Positions 11,001 to 23,000 of a stretch of DNA of 64,000 bases are shown here, piece after piece. The notes under the pieces were generated by a model, which ran no database searches, had not been told where the DNA came from, and was given only the letters and a program-made list of their open reading frames with translations. Position 1 is the stretch's first letter. Each line of letters starts with the position of its first letter. This DNA is from Branchiostoma belcheri (Eukaryota; Chordata; Leptocardii; Amphioxiformes; Branchiostomatidae): contig NW_017804054.1 in the NCBI RefSeq assembly GCF_001625305.1, positions 1,532,393-1,596,392 on the forward strand, given 5' to 3'. Both the position numbers and the translations under genes were made by a program.

Positions 11001-14000
11001 AAGTGTCAAAAATAATAAAAGCTTTGTTGTTGTACACATGCTAAGATTAATTTTTTTGCAGCTATAGAATTTCACATTTCTGAAGGTTTGAAAAGAGGCA
11101 GTAAGGTCTGTAAATTGTAATGAGGCATTCTAGAGTTACTTTATGTTATGTTGTGAAGCTAAATGTTAAGGCAAGGTGCACTAGTGCATCTATTTCCTAA
11201 ATTGAATTTTGAGACCTGTAGTGTAATGTTTATAAACATCTATGAGAGATTCTAACGGCATGATGGGAAATGTTAACTGTGTTCGCAGGTATGTGGGCTA
11301 CCAGGCAGACGGAGGAATTCCATGGCGACAAGGAGCAATATGTGAAAACAACGCTGCGGGAACTTTTCACCTATATCATCTTTATCGTCATCTTATGCAT
11401 CCGTAAGTATTGGCCCCTGGACCTGACCATACTAACCTCCACTGTCTTCCCTTCTCTTCCCTCCCTCAGCTATTTGGGCTACGCGGTTAGCCGATGACGT
11501 TGAGCCGGGGACGGATGAATATATCCGCATCACTCTGCGAGAACTTTGGACCTATCTTGTCTTCATATCCATTCTGTCTCTCAGTGAGTACTTGGTGCTT
11601 CTCCGGGTGGCAAAACCAAGTCCGATTTCCAGAGGTGAAAAAAAAATAATCTGAGGTATGCTTTGGTATCAACTTGTCCAATCACGTTCAATCTTTATTT
11701 GTTGGAATTGTTTTGTCAACGATCACACGCAACACACCAAAGCATAGATCAGAACAACTTTTTTGTCAAAAGCTCGCATTTTTGTTCCCCAAAAATGCTG
11801 AAGACGATAATACTGAAATACACTGAGCCTCTTTTATGGTAAAAAAACTTGATCTGGCATAGTTTGAACTTCTATTACCGGGTAAAACTAACCAGGTTAT
11901 GCCCCCTGTGGCGTGAAGTTGATAACTTGGTCCATTGCTCATCTATAGGAAACTAAAACAGCGTTCCTAGAAGGGCGCGGAAGTTTCCGTGCCATGGCGA
12001 AAGTCACCATGGTGCTTTCTTGCGTCATCAGAATGCAGAACAAGAGAGGAGATTCAGTCTATTGCACTGGAAAGCGGACTAACATGCCACAAATCATCTC
12101 GCTGCACCAAAGAAAAGAAATACCTCCACCTGTACCGCATGTCTCTCCAACTTCTGTTCTTGCATTTCCCTTGAATACTTTTTTGTTCCTACATGTATGA
12201 CACCTTTCTCTACAAGTATTACAGGTGTGTATGTGGATGGCATGTAGGAGATGTGTGTGGTATTTTCCGCCACGGTCCCTTTGGGACACAAGTTTGTTTC
12301 CCCCATGGGACACGATTCACCAGCTCTCTGACGCAAGTCACTCCATCTCTGTTACCTGGTGTCACACAAGACTTAGTCTATTGTCACTCACCCACTTTGT
12401 GTAGCTGTCCGTGTTGCGTGCAAGGAACTCCTGTCCCCCATTCTTACACATGCACGTATCATACACATATAGATCACTGGTGATGTCCCGTATTGTTCCT
12501 ATTTTGGTGCGTATCAAGGATTGTTTTGAGACTAAGGTTTAAGATTTTACTTGTGAATACAAAACCCTGAGTCTGTGCAGTAAAATGTAAATTGACTGGA
12601 ACTAAAAGCTTTGGGAGTCTGTGTATTTGTCTAAAAACACAAAAAAGACTTAAGATATATATAGCAAGTTATCTTGACTAAAGCTACACAAATTTACACA
12701 AAACTTTCTAGTAACTTAATAGATGCCAGTTTATTATCTAAAAATATCTGAAGTATCATCACCTACAAAAGTATAACAATGTCTTTGCGTTGCAGTTCTA
12801 AATGTATCACTATGACTTGAAATATGAAAATGTAGAATGATTAGCAGAAGTATTTGTACAACGATTCCAGAAATAGTTCAGAATATCTAGATGATTAGTC
12901 CAAAGGGATAGACCATATTGCAGTTTCTCGGAGGTGGCGTGGAACTTTTCAGGACTGTAGAATTAAGAGGAGCGCAGATGTTGGATCGGATCACCATCTA
13001 CTCCTGGCTACTTGTAGGATTCGGCTGGCAGCCTGTAGGAAGAAGGTACAGAAATCGATCAAATACAACGTAGAGAGGCTGAAGAACCCGGAAACTAAAC
13101 AAGAGTTCAGGCTCACCTTAGCTAACCGCTTCGATGCTCTACGGTATGACTCAGATGACGAGGAAGAAAACGAGGATGACATCGAAGCAGAATGGTCGAC
13201 CATAAAAGAAGCCTTCACAAGTACATGTGAAGAGGTCCTGGGAAAGATCAAGAGGGAGAAGAAGGAATGGATGACCCAAGAGACTTGGGATATGGTAGAA
13301 GAGAGGCGCATCTTAAAAGTAGACATCGACAACAGTAGGACCAGGAACCAAAAAGCTATTGCCATGAAGGCCTATAATGCAGCAGATAAACGGGTGAAAA
13401 GAAGCTGTAGAAAGGACAAAAGGAGATGGTTCTCAGACATTGCTGCGGAGGCGGAAGTAGCGGCTTCAAAACAGGATATGAAGACCCTTTACAAAATCAC
13501 AAAAACTCTGAGTGGCAAACGGAGACAGGTTAACAAACCGGTACAAGATAAAGAGGGTAAGTTACTTGCAACAAAGGAAGAACAACTGGAGCGCTGGAAG
13601 GAACATTTCACAGAGATCCTTAATCGCACACCCCCGTTAGATCCACCTGAAGTAGAGCCCCCTGAGGGAATGCTGGACATACGTACTGGACCACCCACCA
13701 AAGTAGAGATCAGGAAAGCCATCTCAGCACTTAAGAGCGGGAAAGCTGCGGGACCTGACGGTATTCCTCCAGAAGCTTGGAAGANNNNNNNNNNNNNNNN
13801 NNNNGACAGCAAACGCAATGGAAACGAAGCTCAGAGATAACCAAGCAGGCTTCCGGCCCAACAGATCATGTAGCGACCAGATTGCTACCTTAAGGATTAT
13901 AGTAGAACAGTCGGTGGAATTCAATTTGCAGTTGTATGCCGTCTTTGTAGACTATGAGAAGGCGTTTGATTCGGTCGACAGGAACACCTTATGGAACATC

Positions 14001-17000
14001 CTCTCTCATTACGGAATTCCTCCCAAGATCATCAACATGATCAAAGTCTTCTACTCAGACTTCCAAGCCCAGGTGTCTCATGAAGGTGACCTGACGGAAC
14101 CCTTTAACATGACAACAGGAGTAAGGCAGGGGTGCCTCTTAAGCCCCCTGCTGTTCATCACTGCACTGGATTGGATTATGAGAGAAACCACAGAGGGGGG
14201 AAGAACCGGGATACAATGGACGCTGTTGAATATGTTAGATGACCTAGATTTTGCAGACGATCTTGCCCTCTTGAGCTACAGTATCGGACAAATGAGAGGG
14301 AAGATGAAGAAGCTGGAGGACAATTCAGGCCGAGTGGGACTGGTAGTAAATGCCACCAAGACGAAGGAGATGCGCGTTAAAACAGTAGGGAACGCGAAAC
14401 CAGTGAGCTGCAGAGGGGTAGAGTTGGAAATAGTGAAAGACTTCACCTACCTAGGAAGCGTCATCAGTAGCAGTGGTGGTGCTGAAATGGACATCGAGGC
14501 CCGCACAGGAAAAGCTAAGGCAGCGTTCGCTCAGCTAAAACCAGTCTGGAAGGCTAGGAACATCTCTCTTAAAACTAAACTGCGAATCTTCGAGTCAAAC
14601 GTGAAGTCCATCCTGTTGTATGGCTGTGAGACGTGGGGCCTGACACAAGCAAACATCAAGAAACTCCAGACGTTCATCAACGCGAGACTCCGCTACATAC
14701 TCGGGATCTGGTGGCCCAGGAAGGTCAGTAACCAAGACCTTCTGGAGATAGCAGGCCAAGAACGAGTGGAGATGACCATCAGAAGGCGTAAATGGAGATG
14801 GATTGGTCATACACTAAGGAAACCCCCAGAATCCATCACTAGAACTGCCCTTGACTGGAACCCCCAAGGGACAAGGAAGAGGGGTAGACCACGGTTGTCC
14901 TGGAAGAGAGGTGTCAGGAAGGACCTAACAGCAGCCAACACCTCGTGGCACGAGGTTAAGACGATCGCAAGGGACCGAGGGAGGTGGAGAGCGTTCACTG
15001 AAGCCCTGTGCTCTAGGACGGGCGAAGAGGATTAAGTCAAGTAAGTCAAGTCCAAAGGGAGGTCATTTGTGGGAAAAGCTGACAGTGTACATGGCAGGTT
15101 GTGCCAGGGACTGCCATACCTGAACATATAAGGCCACACCACTGCAAATGGACCCACTGTTTTTGTTAGGACTGCGGATTGATGAGCACCACAACCTGCT
15201 CTGCAGTTGAGTGGTTCATGAGGTGGTGAAATTGAATTTGAAACCTTTTTTTGGAAAGTCACAAGTCTTTATTTTAAGTGTAGAGTTAAACTTTGGAGTC
15301 AGGTTAAATATTTTTGATGTAGGAATAACATAAGGTACCAGTATGTACATGTAGGTCTAGGTACCTGAACCATTTGACAAAGTAACCTGTGGTTTTCAAT
15401 GGTGACAGAAACAAGAAGAACAGTCAACAGAACATTTACTTTGATTTAGTTGGACTTAAGGTCATTCAAAGAACCTGTGCTCGCAAGAGAACCTCAAATA
15501 AAAGTTTGTGCTGATTTCTGTGCCCATAATAATCTTTTTCTAGTGCAAAATTGTCATTTTCGCAGTAGGTATAACACATTTTTCGTTACAAAATAAATAT
15601 ATACTTAAGTGCAAGTCTATTCAGGTACAGCACTGGTTAATTAATGTTCTGGTATTCTGGGCTCTGTACCATAATTATTTTTGTGGTATTGTACCACGTA
15701 TTGGTACCAGATACATGGTGCTGGTATCAGTATGCTATCCTACCAAACAACGTGATTTGACAGAAAGCTTATGCAGTAATAATATGTGCTGGCTATTTTT
15801 GCTCTGCCTATGGGGTGGCCATCTATCCATGAAGATGTTTAGATAAGGATAGAGCATCTGGCCCCCTACACTGGAAAGTCTGGAAACTTAATCATACGCA
15901 TTGTTTGATCCGGGTTCTCCATGGCAAGTCGTGAATAGGAGAACTGCATCAGGTTTAAACCAAGGGCATGGGAATGGCACTCAAGTTTTTGTCTTTTTGC
16001 TTGGGTACACAAGCAATTGACCAACATGTCAGGGAGGAGTGAAAGAACCTGAAGTGTTTTAAACTTGTCATCTTTGTTCTCGAGCTCTGATGTGGAAACA
16101 CGGTTTGTGTGAAATTGACATTCATGTGATTATCCAATAGTAGGTTCTGAGAAACACTTGTATTTCTTGGGCAAACCAAGAAGTATAACATGATCTTGAG
16201 GTAAGGGTTGTTGACCTAGAATATAAAAGGGTCCAATGTTGTGCCCTCATGAAGGGCCCCGAATACCTTTTTCTTCACTCAACTCAGTGATCCCAACTTA
16301 GTGATCACTGTATAGTGGAAAGGCCCAAATTGGCCAAAACACCTTTTACCACAAAGAAATTTGGCAATCTTTTATCTGTATAGGAGAACTTTCTCACACC
16401 ACATAATGGTGTACTACTGCAGGCCAAAATTCCAACATATACTATGTCAAGCCAACTCCAAAAGCCACTACGAAATGTTTGATGTATATGCAGGCCTCTT
16501 TCCAGCTCTAGATTTTTGGCAGTCCTCTAAAAAGTCTAATGTCTTAGGTAATGGAACAGTTCTGTACAGAGTGCCCAAAGGTTAAGGAGTCTTAGTCTGA
16601 GGGCATATTTACTCACAGAGTTTTAGACTTCTTGAAGTATTATCTTCTTGTATACCAAGTTGATTACTGCTAACAGAAATTCCGAGAAGTTTCTGTGAAA
16701 ATAATGTAAACCTATTTCCTCTCTACTGGGAAAGGAAATGCGCAATCGGAGGGATTGGTAGACTACTAGTGAAAAGAACCACTCTTCGCAACATCGCCCA
16801 TATGGAACAGTGTAGGGTGACTCATACATTCAGACGAAATACTGGTACTGCAGGATACTAGACCTTCTTCTACAACTAAGCCTCAATGTCTACACATTTC
16901 CACCTTCATTTACCTCTGCTACAACTTTACTTGATTAAAGGATATAGGTGTACTAAACAGACACATTCAGTGGATAGAATGACAGTGAAAGTTGGTTGCT

Positions 17001-20000
17001 ATGTGTCGTCTTCTCTGTTACACTAATTGCACAAGAGGCATGCAGCAGTCTAAAGAAAGAAGTAGGGCATATCGGAGCTCAGTATAATATTGCATAAAAG
17101 TATCAGCCTGGAGAGAGTCCATTGGCAGACTTGTTTTTTCTGTGGAATCAGAGATGGGTAAACCAGTGCTGAAAGAGAATTTTGACACGGTAACCGTACT
17201 TAAGCCCAGTATCTATCCCTTATAATTTTTTTTCTGAAATTTTAAAGCAAGATTGTACTGGGTGCACATGCACTTTTGTGCACCCAAAAGTTGGAGCTCC
17301 CTTAGAGTGGTACACCAGGATAATTGTTTAGGGTTGCATACACTTAAGTACCACTGGTATACTGCATATTCTTGTCAGTGTCAGAAAAATGACGAAACCT
17401 AATGTAACTTGGCTCACCCTTGTGTGTCTTCTAAGTTCTAAGAAAAGTAGCGTTCACCACATCCTTGGCATCTTATTTATTATTAATGATACAAGGTAAC
17501 AACACCTGAATTTTTCATGAGCCATGTTCGACGAAGACAATTTCAGATACGATCTCGTGCGTAGGGATAATGCACAGAAAAAGACGTGCGTCTGCCAGAA
17601 ACCCTTTTTGAGAAATGAGGGTTGCGCAAGAAAAGGCTAGTGCGTCATAACATGAAAATTTCATACCATTAGATCACCCCAGTATATTGTGGATTACTGT
17701 ACTCCTGCCCTGCATTTATCAGTTTTTAGCTCTTGAAATGAAAGAAATTGAAAGACATTTTCCAGACTTCAGATTCTGGATCAGAAATTTCAAGTCAGAA
17801 AATTATTGTAAACAAAACTTTTACTAAAAGTCATGGATATCAGTGAGATTTTGTGTGAGAATTTTTTTTAGAACATTATAACTTTAAACTTAACTGTTTT
17901 TACTGAAAACTTGCTCGAATTTGGTGCACATTTTCTGACTTCAAAGATGTTAGATGTATCTATGTAGGGTTGATCTTTTGTTCTTTGGTGTTTTTTTTGG
18001 TGAAATTTACACTGCGTGATGCAATGAAATATTGTTTCAAGGTTGTTGCAGCATGGAGGTCTTCGATGATCAGGGTTTCAGTTCTCCCCACTGTCACCAC
18101 ACCTAACCAACCAAATGAGCAACTGAGACCTTCTAGAACTCTTCAGGTGTTGAGGGAACGTGACAAAAGTTCTTTCTGATTCAAACTGTTCCTGATTTCA
18201 GACAGATAGTTCCTCCACAAATATAAAACTATCAAGATAAGCAAGTACTGGTCTTCTCAGTATTTAGTCATGTTTTCCAACTGTCACCAGTTTGCAAAAC
18301 AAAAACATAAACATTTTAAGACAGAAATTTTGATCTGTGTAAGAAAGGGAGTGTTGAAACTGTGATGTTAGTGTGTTGCTATGCAGGATGATAGATATAG
18401 TCCCAAGGGAAATATTCTGAGCCAGTTTTATTCTCATTGTTCGTTACACAAAGGATTGTTGAATATTTTATGAAGAGATATGAGCTCTTTGGTGCCAGAA
18501 ATGACAATTGACATTAAGTTGGAAGTGCTCAAGTGGTGATCCTTGATGTAATGACAAGAAGCACAAGAGTCCAAATTATAACTGAACATCTTATAATAAA
18601 TCTAAATCTGTTTAAAAGACCCTACAAATAGTGAAAATTTCCATGTCCAAAGTCTCTAGAAAATAGCAGAATTTGTATTCCCCCTAAAATAATTTTAAAG
18701 TCGTCACTTACTGCTTTTACCTCCCAGGTCACCTCAAGCATAACAATAAAGATGCTGCTTTGCAGTACATTTCCTTTCAACTAGGGGGCATTGCTGTGCA
18801 ATCAATTATTTGCCTTATTAGAAACTAACTTCTTGTAGCTATTTTTTAAAATAAACAGACGGAATAGTTAATTTTGGGATTTTCTTTTACACAACCAGTA
18901 ACTTTATCTTACCAGCACAGTGTACAAAATCACCTTTGCTGCCTACAACTTGATATTTTCTTGTTCAAAGTCTGGATAAATCTTAAGTAAGACATAGAAT
19001 ATTTATTGTTCATATCAGCACTTGCACATGTACATGCAATAAAGTTATTTTGGCACCACCTCAGGTGTGGAGCCTTCTTCATCATCATTCTCATTAGCAT
19101 AATTTAATCTTTGCTGCCATGCTTGTTCTCTTTGCAGTGACGTTTGGCATGATGGGTTCGACCATGTTCTACTTCACCAAGGTGATGGAGGACCTGTTTC
19201 TGGACTCTAGCCTGTGCTGTGGCAGCGGGAGTAACAGCTACCGCGGGATGACCTCCATGGCCGACTGGTGGAAGGTCCGTGTCTCCTCCAAATCTGCTGT
19301 TTTCTTCTCTGTTTCCTATTGTTTTAATGGGTACTTCTTGTTTTGATGCAATATATGATGTGGTGTACACTCTTTGATACTGTAAGTGGCTGTTACATGT
19401 TGCAGTTCTCTCGTGGCCCCCTGCTGGATGGTCTGTACTGGAACAAGTGGTACAACCAGAACAACGCCACCGGCTCCTACATCTACTATGAGAACAAGAT
19501 GCTGGGAGTGCCGCGCATCCGGCAAATCAAGGTATGAAAACTTTTAAAAACTTAAAACAAAAATGTTCTTTTCCAATCTTCATCTTCATATGACCATCAT
19601 TTAAAGCTACCTACCATGGTGACTAGTGTAGGGTTTAATCATGTTGCAGTTTTATATCAGAAGGGGTTTAGACTCCTGTCACCATATATATGAATGTGTT
19701 TGAGTAAGAATTAACAGAGCAGACCGTATGCGAAGGTAAACATTGTGCAGTTGCTAGTTTAGAGTGTGTGTTTTCAACATTTCTTGTACTGAATCCCAGG
19801 TGAAGAATGATTCGTGCGCCGTCCATGAGGATTTTAAGAACGAGATCCTGGAGTGTTATGACTCATACTCCGAGGCAGTGGAGGAGAAAGAGCCGTTCGG
19901 ACTTGGTCTGAGAGGCGACAACACCACTGCAACCTGGGACGCGTAAGTTTCTTTGGTCACATGATTTAGGGCTTTCTCTAAGCAATGAAGCAAGGTGCTT

Positions 20001-23000
20001 CCCCTCTCCCCCAAATCCTAGCACCTCTCCCAAAATGATCAAATTTAGGGTTTTCTCTTAGTATTTCCATGAAAACTTTTACATCAACCTGACATATATC
20101 ATGCATGGTATGTCTGAAAAGTGATTTCCCACACTTAGTTCGCTAGTCCATCTTGTTTAGATCGCTACTGGCCATTTGAAGTTTCGTCTAGCACCTGGCG
20201 TCGACAAATTGGCTGCCGCCATTTCCCCACTCCCCACCTTCGTGATGACATAACTGCGAAGTTCTAAAGAACTAATCCGCTATGTCTGAACCTTCTTCCT
20301 TGTATTCCACCATGTATTTTGTAGCTCAATGGACCACAGAAAAACTTTTAAATGTAACAATGTAAAATTGTTCTCCCTTACATTTAATACTCACGCCTGT
20401 CTGTTACCGCACAGGTGGTTCTACAAGACCTCGGATGAAATCGACGGCTCCGGGCACAGGGGTAAACTGACGTCCTACGCGGGGAACGGCTACGTCCAGG
20501 ACCTGAACCTGACCCGGCCGGCCAGCGAGGAAAAGGTCATTGAGCTGTTCAACAACCTGTGGACAGACCGCGGGACCAGGGTGGTCTTCATCGACTTTAC
20601 TGTCTACAACGCCAACATCAACCTGTTCTGTGTCATCAGGTGGGTACAGTCATGTTTACACTGTGGGTAGAGTGCTCGCCTTGCATTCGGTAAGTTGTGA
20701 GTTCGATCCCCAGCTAAGTCATACCAAAGACTGGTACACATTGCTTTGATCATTCTGCTCTTGGTGTCCCTGACACGAGTGGGCAGCAGTCGGCTAGTAG
20801 TTTTCACGTAGGGTTTGTTTTACGTTTATTTATTGTTTATTGTTATGAAGGTTGATCGCTGAGTTCCCACCAACTGGCGGACTCATCCCGTCGTTCAACT
20901 TCCGCACGGTGAAGCTGCTGCGGTACGTGACGAACTACGACTTCTTCATCATGGCGTGCGAGGGTCTGTACGTCCTCTTCATCATCTACTACATCATCGA
21001 GGAGGCCCTGGAGATCAAGCGCCACAGGCTGGGGTACTTCAAGAGTTTCTCCAACATTCTGGATGTGACAGTCATCCTGGTGAGTATGTTAGCCTGTATG
21101 TAGCTACATCACCGGCTTCTAGCAGCTCTCCCACTGGCTAGGCCTCAAGCTCGATGGCCAACATCTCCAATTTAGGAGAATTAGAAACATCATTGATTTT
21201 TGCGTATGTGCCAACATGGACCAATCACTGAATCACTGTCAGATTGAGAGGAGGAGGAGGAGGCTGATTTCAACAGTGACAGAGAATCATCAGCTCCTGG
21301 TTCTCAGAAGGGAACCCAATCACCCCCTGAAAGCAAAAGATTGTGTGTAACTCAAGCATAGATACATGTACATGTGGGGACAAATACAGCCAAAATGCAT
21401 GTTCTGTAATCTTTTTGTCAATCGGGAAACCTCCCTACCTCCCATATTATCACAAGCGTCCAATCAGAAATTTCATTGCTCTAACATACATGCTCTGACA
21501 TTGTTTTCGTTTTGTTTCTCCAGCTGTCATTGGCTGCCATTGCCTTTAACGTCTACCGGACCCTGAAGGTGGAGGAGCTGTTGGACCAGCTGTTGGAGAG
21601 TCCGGAGTCGTACGCTGACTTCGAGTTCCTGGCCTGGGCCCAGGGCATCTACAACGACATGGTGGCGATCACCGTGTTCTTCGCTTGGATCAAGGTATAC
21701 AAACTTAGCGTGCTGCCAAGTCAAGTTCTATGAAATTCAAGGCTTTGCAAACAATCGTAGCAACACAATGGAAGGCAGAACACATAATGTATGCTTGTGG
21801 TGTAATGGGTTTGCCCGGAGAGTTACCCAAAGTATAATCAAAATGTATGTAAAATGTACAGTTAACAATATTGTGAAAAGTTTGTCATGATCAGACAGTC
21901 ACAAAATAGCCCCAGCAGTAAGGCTATTGACACAGATGGGCACAGCCCTATACACTGCAAGGTGTGGGAAGGATTTTAACTTTTAACTGTAATATTCAAA
22001 TTTAATTTCATTCAAACTTGCCTCTGTCAGAAGGTTTGTACATAAAGAATGGTCATGAGAATGAGTGTCTTTTTTCTTGGTCTCCCCAGGTATTCAAGTA
22101 CATCAGCTTCAACAAGACGATGACACAGCTGTCCTCCACCCTTGCTCGCTGTGCTAAGGACATCGCCGGCTTCCTGGTCATGTTCTTCATCATCTTCTTT
22201 GCCTATGCCCAGCTGGGCTACCTGGTGTTCGGCACACAGGTCAAGGACTTCAGCACCTTTCCAGATGCCATGTAAGTTTACAGTAGGAGGTTCTTACATG
22301 TAAGTTTACAGTAGGAGGTCAGGGTTCTTACATGTTAAGTGCCTTCAGTGTTAAAAATACCCATATGCAGTCTGCATTTTGCAGAGACATTTTTAAAATT
22401 GCAGGATGAAAAATTAAAAAAGGACAAAGTGCAAGAACACGGACCCACAGATAAAAAGTAAAGGTGGAAAATAAATTAACTGGAACGTAAATATAAGTGA
22501 TGTCTACCATAAAGATTAGCAGAATTACAAGTTGTAAAAACAGAATAGTAATGCCCAACCAAAAATGATAATTACAGCATCAATGACTAACAAGGGTAAC
22601 TGTTAGTCCTATGTGTTCATCTATTTCCATTATAAGCAAGTTTGGGGCATTGTTTTGTCAAGTTCAATTTTACACAACTTACACATGTAAATCACAGCAA
22701 AAACCTACCTTCCCCATTACTGAGAAATTAGTTCCCAGTGTGAAAATAAAGGAATTTGCAGTAACTCTGTTTTTGCCATTGTTTTCCAGCTTCACCCTGT
22801 TCCGTATCATCCTGGGTGACTTTGACTTCAATGCTCTGGAGGAAGCTAACCGTGTCCTGGGTCCCATGTTCTTCATCACATACATCTTGTTGGTTTTCTT
22901 CGTCCTATTGGTGAGTCCTTATCAAACCCAAATTCCATTATAGCAACACGTTGGCAGAACGTACTGCACTAGCGCAAAACCAGCAATGATCTCATATAAG

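Larger units (their letters stand above)
12896..15060 (+). mobile_element. 5'-truncated non-LTR retrotransposon (LINE, RTE-like)
   Basis: Similarity begins in the end of an apurinic-type endonuclease domain ([14 protein letters not shown], then [13 protein letters not shown], holding the catalytic SDHH motif; a stop lies just before it). It runs through a linker and a reverse transcriptase ([54 protein letters not shown], active site FADDLALLS) to a C-terminal region with [19 protein letters not shown] and KRGRPRLSW. The element ends in a short AAGTCAAGT tail. The C-terminal motif style resembles RTE-clade elements as I recall them, but a tree is needed. It lies in the long PKD2 intron, in the sense orientation. 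The 5' truncation is typical of LINE insertion. Confidence 0.9.

Noticed and set aside
12193-12483. Cys-rich 96-codon frame after PKD2 exon 2b, checked as a possible third alternative exon
   Set aside because: No similarity to the exon 2 peptide and no matching splice phases.
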